DNA from: Odobenus rosmarus divergens
Lineage: Eukaryota; Chordata; Mammalia; Carnivora; Odobenidae
Assembly: GCF_000321225.1 (NCBI RefSeq)
Contig: NW_004450286.1
Location: 4,326,186-4,390,185 of the forward strand
Length of the DNA: 64,000 nt
Direction: 5' to 3'
This document shows, piece after piece, positions 35,535 to 46,929 of this stretch. The translations under genes were made by a program, and so were the position numbers. Under the pieces are notes generated by a model, which was not told where the DNA came from, did no database searches, and saw only the letters and a list, made by a program, of their open reading frames with translations. The first letter of the stretch is position 1; every line of letters starts with the position of its first letter.

Positions 35535-36835
35535 TTAGGCCCTGAAAGTATAAAACTCCTAGAAGAAAACATAGGGAAGAGTTCTTGGCATTGGCCTTGG
35601 CAATGACTATTTGAATATGATACCAAAAGCTCAGGCAACGAAAGAAAAAAAAAGAAAAAGAAAAAAACAACAATTGCAAGTACATCAAGCTAAAAAGGTT
35701 TTTGGACAGAAAAGAAATTATTGACAAAATTAAAAGGTAATCCTAAGGAATTGTGAGAAAATATTTGCAAACCATATATGCAATAGGGGACTAATATCCA
35801 AAATACATAAGGAACTCATACAACTCAATAACAAAAAACAAACAACCCAATTAAAAATGGGAAAAGAGCTTGAATAGTCATTTTTCCAAGGACATACAAA
35901 TGGCCAACATATATATATGAAGAAGTACTCAACATCACCAATCATCAGGGGAATGCAAATCGAAACCACAATGAGATATTACTCACATTTCTTAGGATGG
36001 CTACTAGCAAAAAGCTAAAAGATAACAAGTGTTGGTGAGGATATGGAGAAAAGAGAGCCATTGTACATTGTTGGTGGGGATGCCAATTGGCAAAGGTCTT
36101 ATGGAAAAGAGTTGAAATTCCTCAAAAAGTTAGGATAAAATTACCATATGACCCAGCAATCCCACTTCTGGGTATATACTCACAGGAAATGAAATCACCT
36201 CAAATTGATGTCTGAGCTCCCATGTTCACTTCAGTATTATTCACAATAGCCCAGAAAACAACTATCAATCAAACAGATGGGTGGATAAAGAAATTGTGAT
36301 ACACACATACACACACACATATGCACAATGGAATATATTACTCAGCCTTAAAAGAAGAAGATCCTGTCATTTGCAACAACATGGATAAACCTGGAGGACA
36401 TTATACTAAGTGAAACAGGCAGACACAGAAAAAAAAAAATCTGCATGATCTCACTTATATGTAGAATCTAAAAAAGTCAAATACATAGAAGCAGAAAGTA
36501 GAAAGGTAGTTACTAGGGGCAGGGAGATGGGGTAAAAGGGAAAATTTGGTTAAAGGGTACAAAGTTGGAGTTATGTAGAATGAATAAGTCTAGAAGTATA
36601 ATGTACAGCATGATGACTATAATTTAATACTCTATTAAATACTGAAAATGTGCTAAGGTAGCAACTGTCAAGTACTTTCATCTCACACAAACACAAGGTA
36701 ACTTTGTGAGAGATAGGTGTATTAATTGGCTTGACTATAGTAATCATTTTACTATGCATATGTATATCGAATCATCATGTACACCTTTGATATAGATAAT
36801 TTTTATTAAAAATAGAATACTTTTTTAAAAGAAAA
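35535..36835 (+). mobile_element. L1 ORF2 C-terminus and 3'UTR, forward
   Basis: Starts at cctgaaagtataaaactcct (an ORF2 'P-x-x-I-K-L-L-E-E-N-I-G' type segment). It runs through agatggctactagcaaaaag-like, gacccagcaatcccacttct, and the ORF2 end with an AC expansion at about 36301-36322, then a G-rich 3'UTR. It ends near tatcgaatcatcatgtacac and an A-rich tail. Confidence 0.88.
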
Positions 36836-37322
36836 AGATTGGGGAAAGCATATAACACTTTAGATAAAGTACATTTTAAGAAAAGCAGTAAAATACCACT
36901 GCTGTAGAAAAAAGAAAAATCAGGATACTTAAAATAATCTGGAAAGAAATTTACCTATTTTATTTAAATGATTAAGGAAGCAGGAAAAGATACAGCCTCA
37001 CTTAAGCTGAGTTTCACTGACAAGATCAGAAAGGGGATATATGGCTGTACCCAGGTACATAGTGATGGAAATTAAAGGAAGCAAATACACCCATTTCTGT
37101 GAAACATGTTGGACTTGGGTAGAAATTTCCTCATTCAAATCAATGAAAACCAAATTAGGGTCGAAAGAAAGAGCTAATAACATAAGAAGGATTTGGTGTC
37201 TTGAGATTGCAAAGATAAATAATTATTTTAGGAAGGGATTTTTCTAGAATGTATATCCTTTAATTTCTCAGTAATAAAGAACCAGAAAATGAAATCACTG
37301 AAGAAGAGGTGAAAGGTGATGT
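36836..37322. other. Intronic sequence, nothing recognised
   Basis: Overlapping frames on both strands near 36998-37247 show no domain. Confidence 0.45.
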
Positions 37323-37337
37323 AAAATGGCCATTTGC

Positions 37338-37475
37338 TTGTAAAAACCATGTATGGCAACAGATGGCAATTAGACTTATGGTGGTGATCATTTTATAATG
37401 TATATGGATATTGAATCACTATGTTGTACACCTGAAAATAATATATTGTATACCAGTTACACTTCAATTATTAAA
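37338..37475 (+). mobile_element. Short L1 3'-tail insertion
   Basis: gtgatcattttataatgtat, ttgaatcactatgttgtaca, cctgaaaataatatattgta match the last part of an older L1 3'UTR (compare 36750-36800). Flanking 15-bp repeats aaaatggccatttgc (37323-37337) and aaaatggtcatttgc (37476-37490) differ at one base. Confidence 0.8.
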
Positions 37476-37490
37476 AAAATGGTCATTTGC

Positions 37491-38563
37491 AGAGATATGG
37501 GTTGTGAGCATAAGAAATCTAGGGTAAGAGGGAATATTAGAAAATTAAAATATATGAAAATGATAAAAATATTCATGAGAGGTGGTAAAAACAGAATTGG
37601 CAAAACGTGCAATCCAACCAGTGACTTAGAGAACAACTTAGAAAAGCACACTAACAATGCAGATTAATCAAAGGTATAATAGATATTCAGGAAACAAAAC
37701 AAAGATGTCATTTATAGATAATTGAGAATCAATCCTTGAGAATCAAACCCAAACAAATTGATCAAAGGGAATAATAAAAATCATAGTAAAGAACTATTTC
37801 TTAACTAATAAGTTTTGAGTTTTTAAGTTTAAAGGGATCACTGTTTCATGCAAAGTTCCATGTCTAGAAATATACTGCTAGATTTTAAAATTACAATAAT
37901 AAAGAAATATCTGTTAGTGTGGGAAGAATGAGGGCAGTTACTTAAAAAGTACAGCTATTAAGTTAGTATCAAATTTTATTTGCACTATAATAAATGCCAG
38001 AAGGAAATGGAAGCATTTATATGAGGTCTTACAGGAAACAAAAAAGTTGCATTTTAATAATTATACATGTAGGTTTGTTGTCATTTGTTTGTGAAGACAG
38101 TTTTTAAAATGCAAGAATTCAAATATATCACTGATGAATCACTTTTGAATAATCCTGCTTGAAAATATCATCCAACCAAATGAAAAATGAAGAGCACTTG
38201 ACAATGAAAAAAATGAAGAATTCAATAACATATAACGTTGGTGTGGGCATGATTCTGCTTCATCATAAAGATCTAAGTCATAAGAATTTGTTGCAAAGCT
38301 AGTCATTGAATATATTGCCGATGTTTTAAAAAAACCCAAGAGAATAAATATATGATTATTTTGGTTGTAAAATAATCATAATTAACATCTACAATCCCCA
38401 AATATATTTTTCAACATTGGGAATTAAAGTTGTCTAGAAATGAAAAAAATATTCATATTCTTCATTTTACACTGAGTTGGGACAGAAGGATGTGTTAGTA
38501 GACCAATCTATTAATATTTTTCTTAAATTTGTTAATCAGAGAAAGTGGTTCAAGGGTATGTTT
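37491..38563. other. Intronic stretch, nothing recognised
   Basis: AT-rich. The frame at 37398-37667 starts inside the L1 tail and has no known domain. Confidence 0.45.
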
Positions 38564-38579
38564 GAAAACTTAGGAGGAT

Positions 38580-38820
38580 TGGGGCACCTGGGTGGCTCAG
38601 TCAGTTGGGCATCTGCCTTCGGCTCAGGTCATTATCCCAGCGTCTTGGGATGGAGTCCCTCATCAGGCTCTGTGCTCAGCAGGGAGCCTGCTTCTCCCTC
38701 TCCCTTTGCCTGCCTGCCTGCCTGTCTGCCTACTTGTGACCTGCTTGTGATGTGCTGTCTGCCTACTTGTGATCTCTCTCTCTCTGTCAAATAAATAAAT
38801 AAAATCTTAAAAAAAAAAAA
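38580..38820 (+). mobile_element. SINEC with expanded CT-rich region
   Basis: Complete forward copy. Perfect 16-bp duplication gaaaacttaggaggat at 38564-38579 and 38821-38836. The region 38706-38780 is longer than in sister copies: (TGCC)n units and two copies of a gtctgcctacttgtga segment separated by about 19 bp. Confidence 0.95.
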
Positions 38821-38836
38821 GAAAACTTAGGAGGAT

Positions 38837-39379
38837 ATAAAAGTTTTATTTTTGTATCACTAAAGAAAATGATAGCAAAGAATGAAGAGATAAATCCAAA
38901 CTTGTCAGTCATTAATAATTAAGGGAATAGATTTGTATCCCTAGTTAAATCCAAATTTTTAGATTAAGTTTAAAAATTTAAATGTAAATTATCACTAGAG
39001 GTCAAATAAGTGCTATTTTCAACTGTTTATCAAAAGTTTTAAAATGTATTGTAGGCCATAAAGACTACCTAAACCTATTCAAAAATATGAAATTCATAAG
39101 TCTCCATCTCTCTAAAAATACCACAATAATGCTGTAAATGAATAACACATTAAAAAAAGTAGAAATTTATATTTACATATATATTTATTATCTATTAGGT
39201 CAAATGGAAAGTAATAACTATATTTTCAGACTTCTTAGAAAATTTTTAAAATGACAACAGATTTCTGGCATATTAGCAAAGTTACACTCAGTGGCACAAT
39301 TTTGGCTTTTTATTGCTAAATAAGAAAAATGGAACAAATGAAGTAGGGGTTCAACTTACTGTGACAGAATTGTAATAGT
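38837..39379. other. Intronic sequence, nothing recognised
   Basis: AT-rich, no coding or repeat family identified. Confidence 0.45.
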
Positions 39380-39965
39380 CACTTTTCACTTGGTCACCCT
39401 GCATGATAGCATGCAATCTCAGTGACTACAATAAATATATGTTTCCCAGCAAGTTGAGTGTGAGAGGCTGGATAGTGGTCGGGCACTTCAGCTCTACTCC
39501 AGTCTATAGGTTAGGGTCATGTTTGCTACATATGTCTTTTATTTCTGTGATGCTGAGTGAAGGATCACCCTCTATGTGGCATATGCCTTCCTAAGGCAAA
39601 GGGCAGACCACAAGACACACAGAAACACACAGAAAGCTTCTTTTTTTTTTTTTTAAGATTTTATTTATTTGACAGAGAGAGACACAGCAAGAGAGGGAAC
39701 ACAAGCAGGGGGAGTTAGAGAGGGAGAAGCAGGCTCCCCGCCGAGCAGGGAGCCCCATGTCCCAGGGGACATGACCTGAGCCGAAGGCAGACGCTTAATG
39801 ACTGAGCCACCCGGGCGCCCCACAGAAGGCTTCTTGAAGTCCCTGCTTGGACCTAGCACACTTTCTGTTCTACTAACATCCTGTTACTGAAAGCAAGTCT
39901 CATGGCCAAACCTAGGTCAGTGGAGCAAGGAGTTAACTAACTGCCCACAGAGTACCATGGCAAAA
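39380..39965. repeat. Old interspersed repeat split by a SINEC
   Basis: tctatgtggcatatgccttc, ctaaggcaaagggcagacc before the SINEC, and ctgttactgaaagcaagtctcatggccaaacctaggtcag after it, match the order of the unassigned ancient family also seen at 11290. Confidence 0.5.
39643..39820 (-). mobile_element. SINEC, reverse
   Basis: Reverse copy from a poly-T to actgagccacccgggcgccc. Duplication cacagaaagcttctt (39628-39642) and cacagaaggcttctt (39821-39835), one mismatch in 15. The centre lacks part of the gatcccagggtcctggg segment (cccatgtcccaggggacatgac). Confidence 0.94.
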
Positions 39966-40210
39966 AAAAAGAAGAAAAGGAGGAAATGTGAAGAAATAAC
40001 ATTTTTTTCATTAATCTTCTTCCTAGTTAAAAAAGAAAAAAAGCAGAAGAAAATGAGAGAGATGAAAGAATTTACTTATTAGAAATGAGATATCAGAATT
40101 TATATATACATTAATTTTGGTTATTTAAAACAAAACAAAGACCACTCCACAGGAAATCAAGTAAGAGTTAAATATATAAAGTTATAAATGTTACAAGTTA
40201 AAATGGGAAT

Positions 40211-40422
40211 TTTTATTTATTTTTTATTTTTTTAAAGATTTTATTTATTTATTTGACAGAGGGAGACACAGCAAGAGAGGGAACACAAGCTGGGGGAATG
40301 GGAGAGGGAGAAGCAGGCTTCCCGTGGAGCAGGGAGCCCGATGCGGGGCTCGATCCCAGGATCCTGGGACCATGACCTGAGCCGAAGGCAGATGCTTAAC
40401 CGACTGAGCCACCCAAACACCC
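40211..40422 (-). mobile_element. SINEC, reverse
   Basis: Complete reverse copy ending gactgagccacccaaacacc. Duplication taaaatgggaat (40199-40210) and taaaatggcaat (40423-40434), one mismatch in 12. Confidence 0.94.
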
Positions 40423-40434
40423 TAAAATGGCAAT

Positions 40435-41119
40435 GTTAACAGTAACATTTTTTGTAAGAATATTATACTGTGTACAACTAAATTTTAGTACATTTGAAGG
40501 TCTCAGAAGCAATTTTCTGGGAAAACACACTGCCAGAATTGAACCAAGAAGTAAAAACTTTCTAAATGTGCCAGTCATCATGAATAATTTAAAAATATTA
40601 TCAAATAATTATTATCCAAATAAGACATTGACCCCAAAGTTTTAGAATTTTAAAGAACTGATTATTCCCATGCTGTAGAATTTTGTAACAGAACATGCAA
40701 AAAGATATAAAGCTACCAATTCATTTAAGTATCCAGACATAATTCTGATAGCAAAGCCTAACAAAGGTAACGGAAAAATGATAATTATAGAAGATACTTC
40801 CTATGATTATAGATGACAAAATTCAATGCAAAATTCTGGAAAAGTGAATAAAGAAAACATTCAGCTAACTTTTACCATCTCCTAACCAGTCTGAAAAATA
40901 TATATTTGAAAAATATTTGCAGCGATATGACATAGTGTAAGTTCATAATTTTAATATGTACAGCACTCTTAAAAATGAACTTAAAAGAATAACTTAATTG
41001 TTTTTTCATAGTTTATTTCATACACAATAGACATTAGAAAAACAAAATGGATAAAATCAGTAACATCAGGATAGAAAATGGATATGAAGAAGCTATTTAC
41101 AAAACACCATATTTTAATT
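40435..41119. other. Intronic sequence, nothing recognised
   Basis: AT-rich, no family identified. Confidence 0.45.
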
Positions 41120-41139
41120 ACAAATATAAGGAAATTGTA

Positions 41140-41972
41140 CAATCAAAGAACCATGTTATGGAAATTGCAACATAATATTTGGAAACACAACATTTTCCTC
41201 TGACAGGTGACTTTTGTACAAAATTCAAAAAAAAAAAAAACACAAAAAAAAACCCACAAAACAAAACCTAAGCCTTTCTATTTTTCTTTTGTGATATGGT
41301 TATACATTTTGTAGTCTTTATAGTTACTGATGGAACCTGCTGACAGATGCAAGTATGACCATCCCATTCAAATGTATGTTACAATGAAAATGGATATTGG
41401 TGGAAACAGAAGCTGGATCCTTAATACTGCATTTTCTGGGTTCTCTTTTAACATTTGTGTCAAAGTACACACAGCTTGAACTCATGTGAAATCCTGGAGT
41501 TTTGCAATCAGCAGCTTTGTAGTTTGAGAAACAAAGAAACCAAAGCTGAATATTTCAAAGAATGAATCTATCTGGGAATTCTTCCTTTCAAAATAAGACA
41601 CTCATCAAAGGTGTGGTTTTTCTCAGTGTTCTAATTAAAAAAAAATATTTATCTTCATATTTGCATCAAATATTTCTTTATGTGCAAAATGTATGTTTTC
41701 CCTCCTTAAAATGCCTAAAAGTTAGTTAATAGCTACTTTTGTTTAATTTATACATGATGACTAAGTACATTTAATATTGGTAATTTAATGAAAAACACTT
41801 CTTGTTCAATGAATGTATACATTTTTGAAAGAATAAGCTGAATTATATAATATGAAATGCTGTGTAAATTTTCTATGTAAAAATATCATGTATAATACTG
41901 TTAAAAAATACCATGCTTTAATCAGATAGTATATCAATAAAGTTTTAAAAAGTAAAAAAAAAATAAAAAAAC
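41140..41972 (+). pseudogene. Retroposed 3'UTR (5'-truncated processed copy)
   Basis: An 833-bp segment that looks like a transcript 3' end. It is noncoding, with AATAAA at 41935-41940, then GTTTTAAAAAGT and an A-rich tail ending at 41972. It lies between 20-bp direct repeats acaaatataaggaaattgta (41120-41139) and acaaatatgaggaaatttta (41973-41992), which differ at two bases. No introns, L1 or SINE body inside; an A/CA-rich tract sits at 41229-41270. These are the marks of L1-mediated retroposition of an mRNA end. The parent gene is not recognised. Confidence 0.65.
41935..41940 (+). terminator. Polyadenylation signal AATAAA of the retroposed copy
   Basis: AATAAA lies about 15 bp before the A-rich tail, the usual spacing for a copied mRNA 3' end. 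Confidence 0.65.
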
Positions 41973-42048
41973 ACAAATATGAGGAAATTTTAAAATAATG
42001 ACATGCAATCATTTTTCTGTCTCATTATAAGATTATGCATACACCCAG

Positions 42049-42803
42049 GAAATACAAATCAAAACTACAATGAGATATCACCTCACATCAGTCAGAGTGG
42101 CTAAAATTAACAACACAAAAAACAACAGGTGTTGCTGAGGACATGGAGAAAGGGAAACCCTCTAGCATTGTTGGTGAGAATGCACACTGGTGCAGATACT
42201 CTGGAAAACAGTATGGAGGTTTCTTGAAAAATTAAAATTAGAACCACCCTATAATCCAGTGATTGCACTATGAGGTATTTACCCAAAGAATACAAAAACA
42301 CTAAATCAAAGGGATATTTGTACCCCAATGTTTATAGCAGCACTATCTGCAATAGCCAAATGGTGGAAACAGCCCAAGTATCTATCAATTGATGAATGGA
42401 TAAAGAAGAGGTGGGATATATATAATGGAATATTATTTAGCCATAAAAAACGATGAACTCTTGCCATTTGCAACAACATGGATGGAACTAGAGAATATGC
42501 TAAGCTAAATAAGTCAGTCAGAGAAAGACATATACCATATGATTTCACTCATATGTGGAATTTAAGAAATAAAACAATTATACAGGGAAAAAAAGAGTGG
42601 AAAAGCAAGGAACAAACTCTTAACTGTAGAGAACAAACTGATGGTTACCAGAGGGGATGGGTTAAATAGGTGAGGGGGATTAAGGTGTGCACTTGTAATG
42701 AGCAATGTGTGTTGTGTGTAAGTGCTGAATCACTAAATTGTATACCTGAAACTAATATTACATTATATATTAACTAACTGGAATTTAAATAAAAACATAA
42801 AAA
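42049..42803 (+). mobile_element. 3'-end L1, forward
   Basis: ORF2 C-terminal end and 3'UTR (gaaatacaaatcaaaactac, gatatcacctcacatcagtc, attgcactatgaggtattta, accatatgatttcactcata). Ends in taactggaatttaaataaaa. Degenerate duplication tatgcatacacccag (42034-42048) and tatacatacaccag (42804-42817). Confidence 0.88.
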
Positions 42804-42817
42804 TATACATACACCAG

Positions 42818-43776
42818 AGTAAAGCTATGTATTATACACATACCTGAGTGCGATTAAGTGGGCATTCTACTGTCTTGTTATTTGGTATATAATTTGTTTC
42901 AACCCTTGGGGAATGTACTTTGACAATATGACTGAAGCAACTTAAAAATATATTTATTTTTTGACAAAATACTTAAGAAAATGTTATTTACAAAGATGAT
43001 TATCTCAATTACAACCCCCAATGGAGAAAAAAATAAGAAAAATAATGGTGTATTATGAAATAAGCTATTAATTTTTTGTAATTAATTTTTTAATGAAAAG
43101 TTTACGATAACACTGAGGACAAATGAACATGAACAAAAAGAGTATAATTGCAACTTAAAAAAAACTACACACGAGAGAAAGAAAAGAGATAAAATCTGAA
43201 AGGAAATAAAGAAAAATGTTAATAATTTGGGGGAGAGAGCAGATATTTGTTTTCCTTTTTTATTATTTCCAAATTTTCTTTAAAGAACATATCTCAGTTG
43301 AATATAATAAGAATATTTTTAAAAGATATGTTTTTACTTATGGTGCAAAGCCAAACAGATTGCTTGTCAAAGAGGATGCTCTGAATGTATGTCTGTCAGT
43401 GGAATGGTAAATTAAAGGAAATTTCTCCTTCTTTGCTAAGACAAGGTCTTAATGACAATTTACAGAAAGAGCTGGGTCTAGCTTTTTCCCCATATAGCGG
43501 CCCAGCTTCAAGCTCACAGTGGGCTCTTCAGTGCTTTAGCTGAATGAATAAATAACTGCCCAGTCTAGCTGACTCTAATCTGTGAGACACTGTGCATGAA
43601 CAGCTTCTCCAAGACCCTTATTGGCATAGCCAACCTGGGGAAATTGAAATCAACTATTTCTCCTGAATTAAATTCAGGATGTTACAAGTAGTTATTATGA
43701 ACTTTATTTAAATTTAATCTGGTAGCAGAATTTTTGTTACTTTCAGCTTGAACATGAGAGTTATTTTTCTGGACTT
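42818..43776. other. Intronic stretch, nothing recognised
   Basis: AT-rich, no family identified. The frame at 43216-43410 shows no domain. Confidence 0.45.
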
Positions 43777-43789
43777 TACATATCACTTT

Positions 43790-43972
43790 TTTTAAAAAAG
43801 ATTTTATTTCTTTATTAGAGAGAGAGAGCATGAGCAGGGGGAGGGGCAGAGGGAGAGAGAGAAGCAGACTCCCTGCTGGGCAGGGAGCCCTATGTGGGGC
43901 TTGATCCCAGGACCACAGGATCATGACCTGACCAAAGACAGATGCTTAACCGACTGAGCCACCCAGGCACCC
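43790..43972 (-). mobile_element. SINEC, reverse (left half of an inverted pair)
   Basis: Reverse copy ending gactgagccacccaggcacc. Perfect 13-bp duplication tacatatcacttt at 43777-43789 and 43973-43985. Confidence 0.95.
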
Positions 43973-44003
43973 TACATATCACTTTAAAGAAAAGATTGTT
44001 TCT

Positions 44004-44141
44004 GGGGCATCTGGGTGGCTCAGTTGGCTAAGTGTCTGCCTTCGGTTCAGGTCATGATCTGGGGGTCCTAGGATCAAGCCCCGCATGGGGCTCTGGTACC
44101 CCCACCATGCCCTCATGCTCTTTAAAAAAAAAAAAAAAAAA
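44004..44141 (+). mobile_element. SINEC, forward, internally short
   Basis: Head GGGGCATCTGGGTGGCTCAG is present, but after ggggctctggtacccccacc most of the CT tract is missing and the copy ends in a plain A18 tail. Duplication gattgtttct (43994-44003) and gactgtttct (44143-44152). Confidence 0.9.
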
Positions 44142-44152
44142 GGACTGTTTCT

Positions 44153-44617
44153 TATTTACTTGAAAACTTAACACATAAGCTCATCTGAATCCTACCCAAT
44201 AGGAAAGCTCAGAGCTCTCCACGAGAACATATTCTTTAGCATTCTTTAGCTTGGAATGTCATCATGAAATGCCTCTTTCCTAACATAGATTAAACTTAAT
44301 AAACATCTGTTCATAGTCAAGTACCAAATATATTCATTTTTTTCCTTTTCCATAGCATAGTGTGTGCAATATACCATAATGAAGCAATTGTATATTGTTT
44401 TTAGCTAGTGAAAACACAACTTATGTCTTATTCTACCTCAGAAAGCTAAGTTAAAAATTTCTCATCAAATTGTTTTGTCAATATTCATATAAATGTAAAG
44501 AGTTTTATAAAACAAAATATTGTATGCACTTAGTTATTAACAGCTTTAGCAGTAATTTACTGATAAAATGGAGACTGGAGTCTTAAGTGCCAGGATTATA
44601 TTCATACTCCCCCATTT
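44153..44617. other. Intronic sequence, nothing recognised
   Basis: Includes a tandem pair cattctttag at 44230-44249. No other structure recognised. Confidence 0.4.
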
Positions 44618-44697
44618 AAAAAAAAGAAAGGAAGGGGAGAAGGAGTCAGGGAGGGAGGGAGGAAGGAATTGAAAGAAAAAGGGAAAGGAAAAAAAGG
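44618..44697. repeat. Purine-rich (GGAA/GAAA) tract
   Basis: Eighty bases almost entirely A and G with GGGA and GGAA units. Confidence 0.9.
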
Positions 44698-44699
44698 TA

Positions 44700-45080
44700 A
44701 TATATTGGGAAAGTCACCCATATTCAACTGGAGCTTGCTTTGACTTAAATATACTAATTGAACTAAGCCAAAGTGTCTTCTCTCTCAGTGCATTAGCAAT
44801 ATTGTAATTAAAAGAGCACCTTCAGTTCCAGAGGGTAATGACCTTTTTAATTGAATTTAGGGATTCAGATTACTCTTCAATAGTAGTGAATTTAAATGCT
44901 GAATTCAAACGCCAGATTTTCTTCTGGAAAAAGTGCAGTTGGGAATCAAATGTGAGTTGCCTCAGCAATTTGCTTCTGTTTTTAATGTATAGCTTTCCTT
45001 GGATTTCAGAGGAAGACAGAATCTATAGAAATATTATTGTGTGTCTGACTGACACTTGACTGATGCATAATAGTTAATTG
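44700..45080. other. Unique block, candidate conserved noncoding element
   Basis: Repeat-free with moderate composition and dense transcription-factor-like words (AATATTGTAATTAAAAG, TTTAATTGAATTTAG, TGAATTCAAACGCC). The plus-strand frame at 44838-45059 lacks a known domain or splice context. Confidence 0.28.
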
Positions 45081-45252
45081 TCCAAAAGAAATTTTACTTT
45101 GTTTTGAAAATATATGAAAAACTTCATAAAGCATTACCTAAAACAATCACCTTTTATAATTCCATAGGGCCCCTTGTCATTGTATCATTATATAAACATG
45201 TATGTTTGCATAGTTTGAGAGCATTTGGTAGAGTCAAATTCTAAGCCTCTGT

Positions 45253-45288
45253 GACTAAGTACGTAAGTAAGTAAGTAAATAAATAAAT
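45253..45288. repeat. (GTAA)n / (ATAA)n microsatellite
   Basis: Four GTAA-type units pass into AAAT units. Confidence 0.85.
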
Positions 45289-45680
45289 CCCAAAGTTTGG
45301 TGACTCTAACAAGATGGATAGTTTATTTTTCTCACATAACAGCCAGTTAGTTGGTGCCTCTGCTCCACACAGTCACTCAGGAACTTAGGCTAATGATGGC
45401 TCTGTCTTCTTCACCGTGTGGTATCTAAAATCAGTGTGGTTCTCATCATTCCAGCCTATAAGAAGGTAGCGGAGGGAGTGTGGAAAAGATACGGCTGGTC
45501 TTAAGGCCCTCAGTGTCATACATCGCTTCTTCTTACCTTCTATTAAAATTTGTCACATGACCTCTTCTCACTACAAGGGAGACTGGGAAATGTGATGCTG
45601 GCAGCCATGTGCTAAGCTATAAATCTATTACTACTAAAGAAGAGACTGGATTTTATGGACAGCTAATGGCTTTGTCACAG
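45289..45680. repeat. Old interspersed repeat, family unassigned
   Basis: ttggtgactctaacaagatg, ttatttttctcacataacag, then a ctccacacagtcactcagg segment and cacatgacctcttctcacta, aagggagactgggaaatgtg. This last part fits the end of a common ancient mammalian repeat. Not named. Confidence 0.5.
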
Positions 45681-46929
45681 TGTATATGTAATATTGTCTG
45701 TCTTCCACTTTCTCATGTAACATTATTTCATAAAAGTAGACTCTTCATTTAGTTCAGGATATGATGTAAGGGCTCTGCTACTCTTCAATGTCCAAATCTC
45801 CTCACATGAATACAGTAAAACTTTAACTAAAAAAAGTAAGTCACTCTTTATAGCTTGAATAAATGTGTAATATCTCCTGTATCACATCTAGATTAAAAGT
45901 TTTACATTACATATAAAATCCTTACACCATAATTTACCTTTTAAATTTTATTAAAAATATTATCCATCACTCGATGTACATATGTTCCTAGTAGTCTGGG
46001 CTACTGGCTTAACAATTCATTTTCTCATTTTTCTTTGTTAGAATATGGTGGATGAGTTCATGACATTAGTCAAAGCTGCTGCTGAATTTAATATTCCACT
46101 CATTAATGTAGTAAAACTCCTTTTTATTTTTTGCTGTATATCATTTCTTTCTTAGACTTATTCTACCAGTTGACTTTTTAAAATAATCATTTCTTACAAA
46201 GAAATATTTCCTTCATATAAATATCAAGGAATGGGGCAAGTATGTTATTATTTTTTGATCATTGTCAGAGCGTCCTCTCAAGATGGAGAACTGATCTATA
46301 GATCTGGCAAAGAAAGATATGCTTGTTTAGTGAAGTTTTACCAATTTCATTTATTTTTTCTCCCTTGGCCAGTGTAAAATATATCACTTTATATCATGAG
46401 TTAATAGGAAGATAGGATAATTTTCCAAATATTGGTCAATTTGTGTTTACTCTTGCAAATATATCTGTTGCTATTCATTGATCTTTTCTCCAAGATTTGT
46501 GTGTGTGTGTATGCATTTATAATCACAAAATCTTAAAATTTAGGGTTGGAGGGAATTCTGAAAGTTATTTAATTTGAGTTATGAAGCTTGACTCTCCTTT
46601 CTTATATTCTTCCAGGTGGTTATTTATCCTTAACCAGTTCCTAGAATGGGAAAATCACACTCAATTCTATCTTTGAACATTTTGATATATAACTGTTATA
46701 AACAGAAAGAGATTCTTAGCAAATTTTAAGTTCAAGGCACTATGTTGGTGCTTCCATACATGTCCCCTCACTTAATCCTTATATGACCTTATTGTTAACA
46801 TATTTTACAGTTTAAAAGAATAAGCTTAAAGAGGTTTAACATCTGATGTAACATTCCTGCTTCAAAGGAAGTGAAACTTTCTCCTGGATTTGTTAGGTCC
46901 TACGTATATTTTTTTTTCCAAAAAAATAA
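45681..46929. other. Intronic stretch, nothing firmly recognised
   Basis: A 37-codon open stretch after an AG at 46039-46041 is described among the findings. A short (GT)n run sits at about 46499-46510. Confidence 0.4.
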
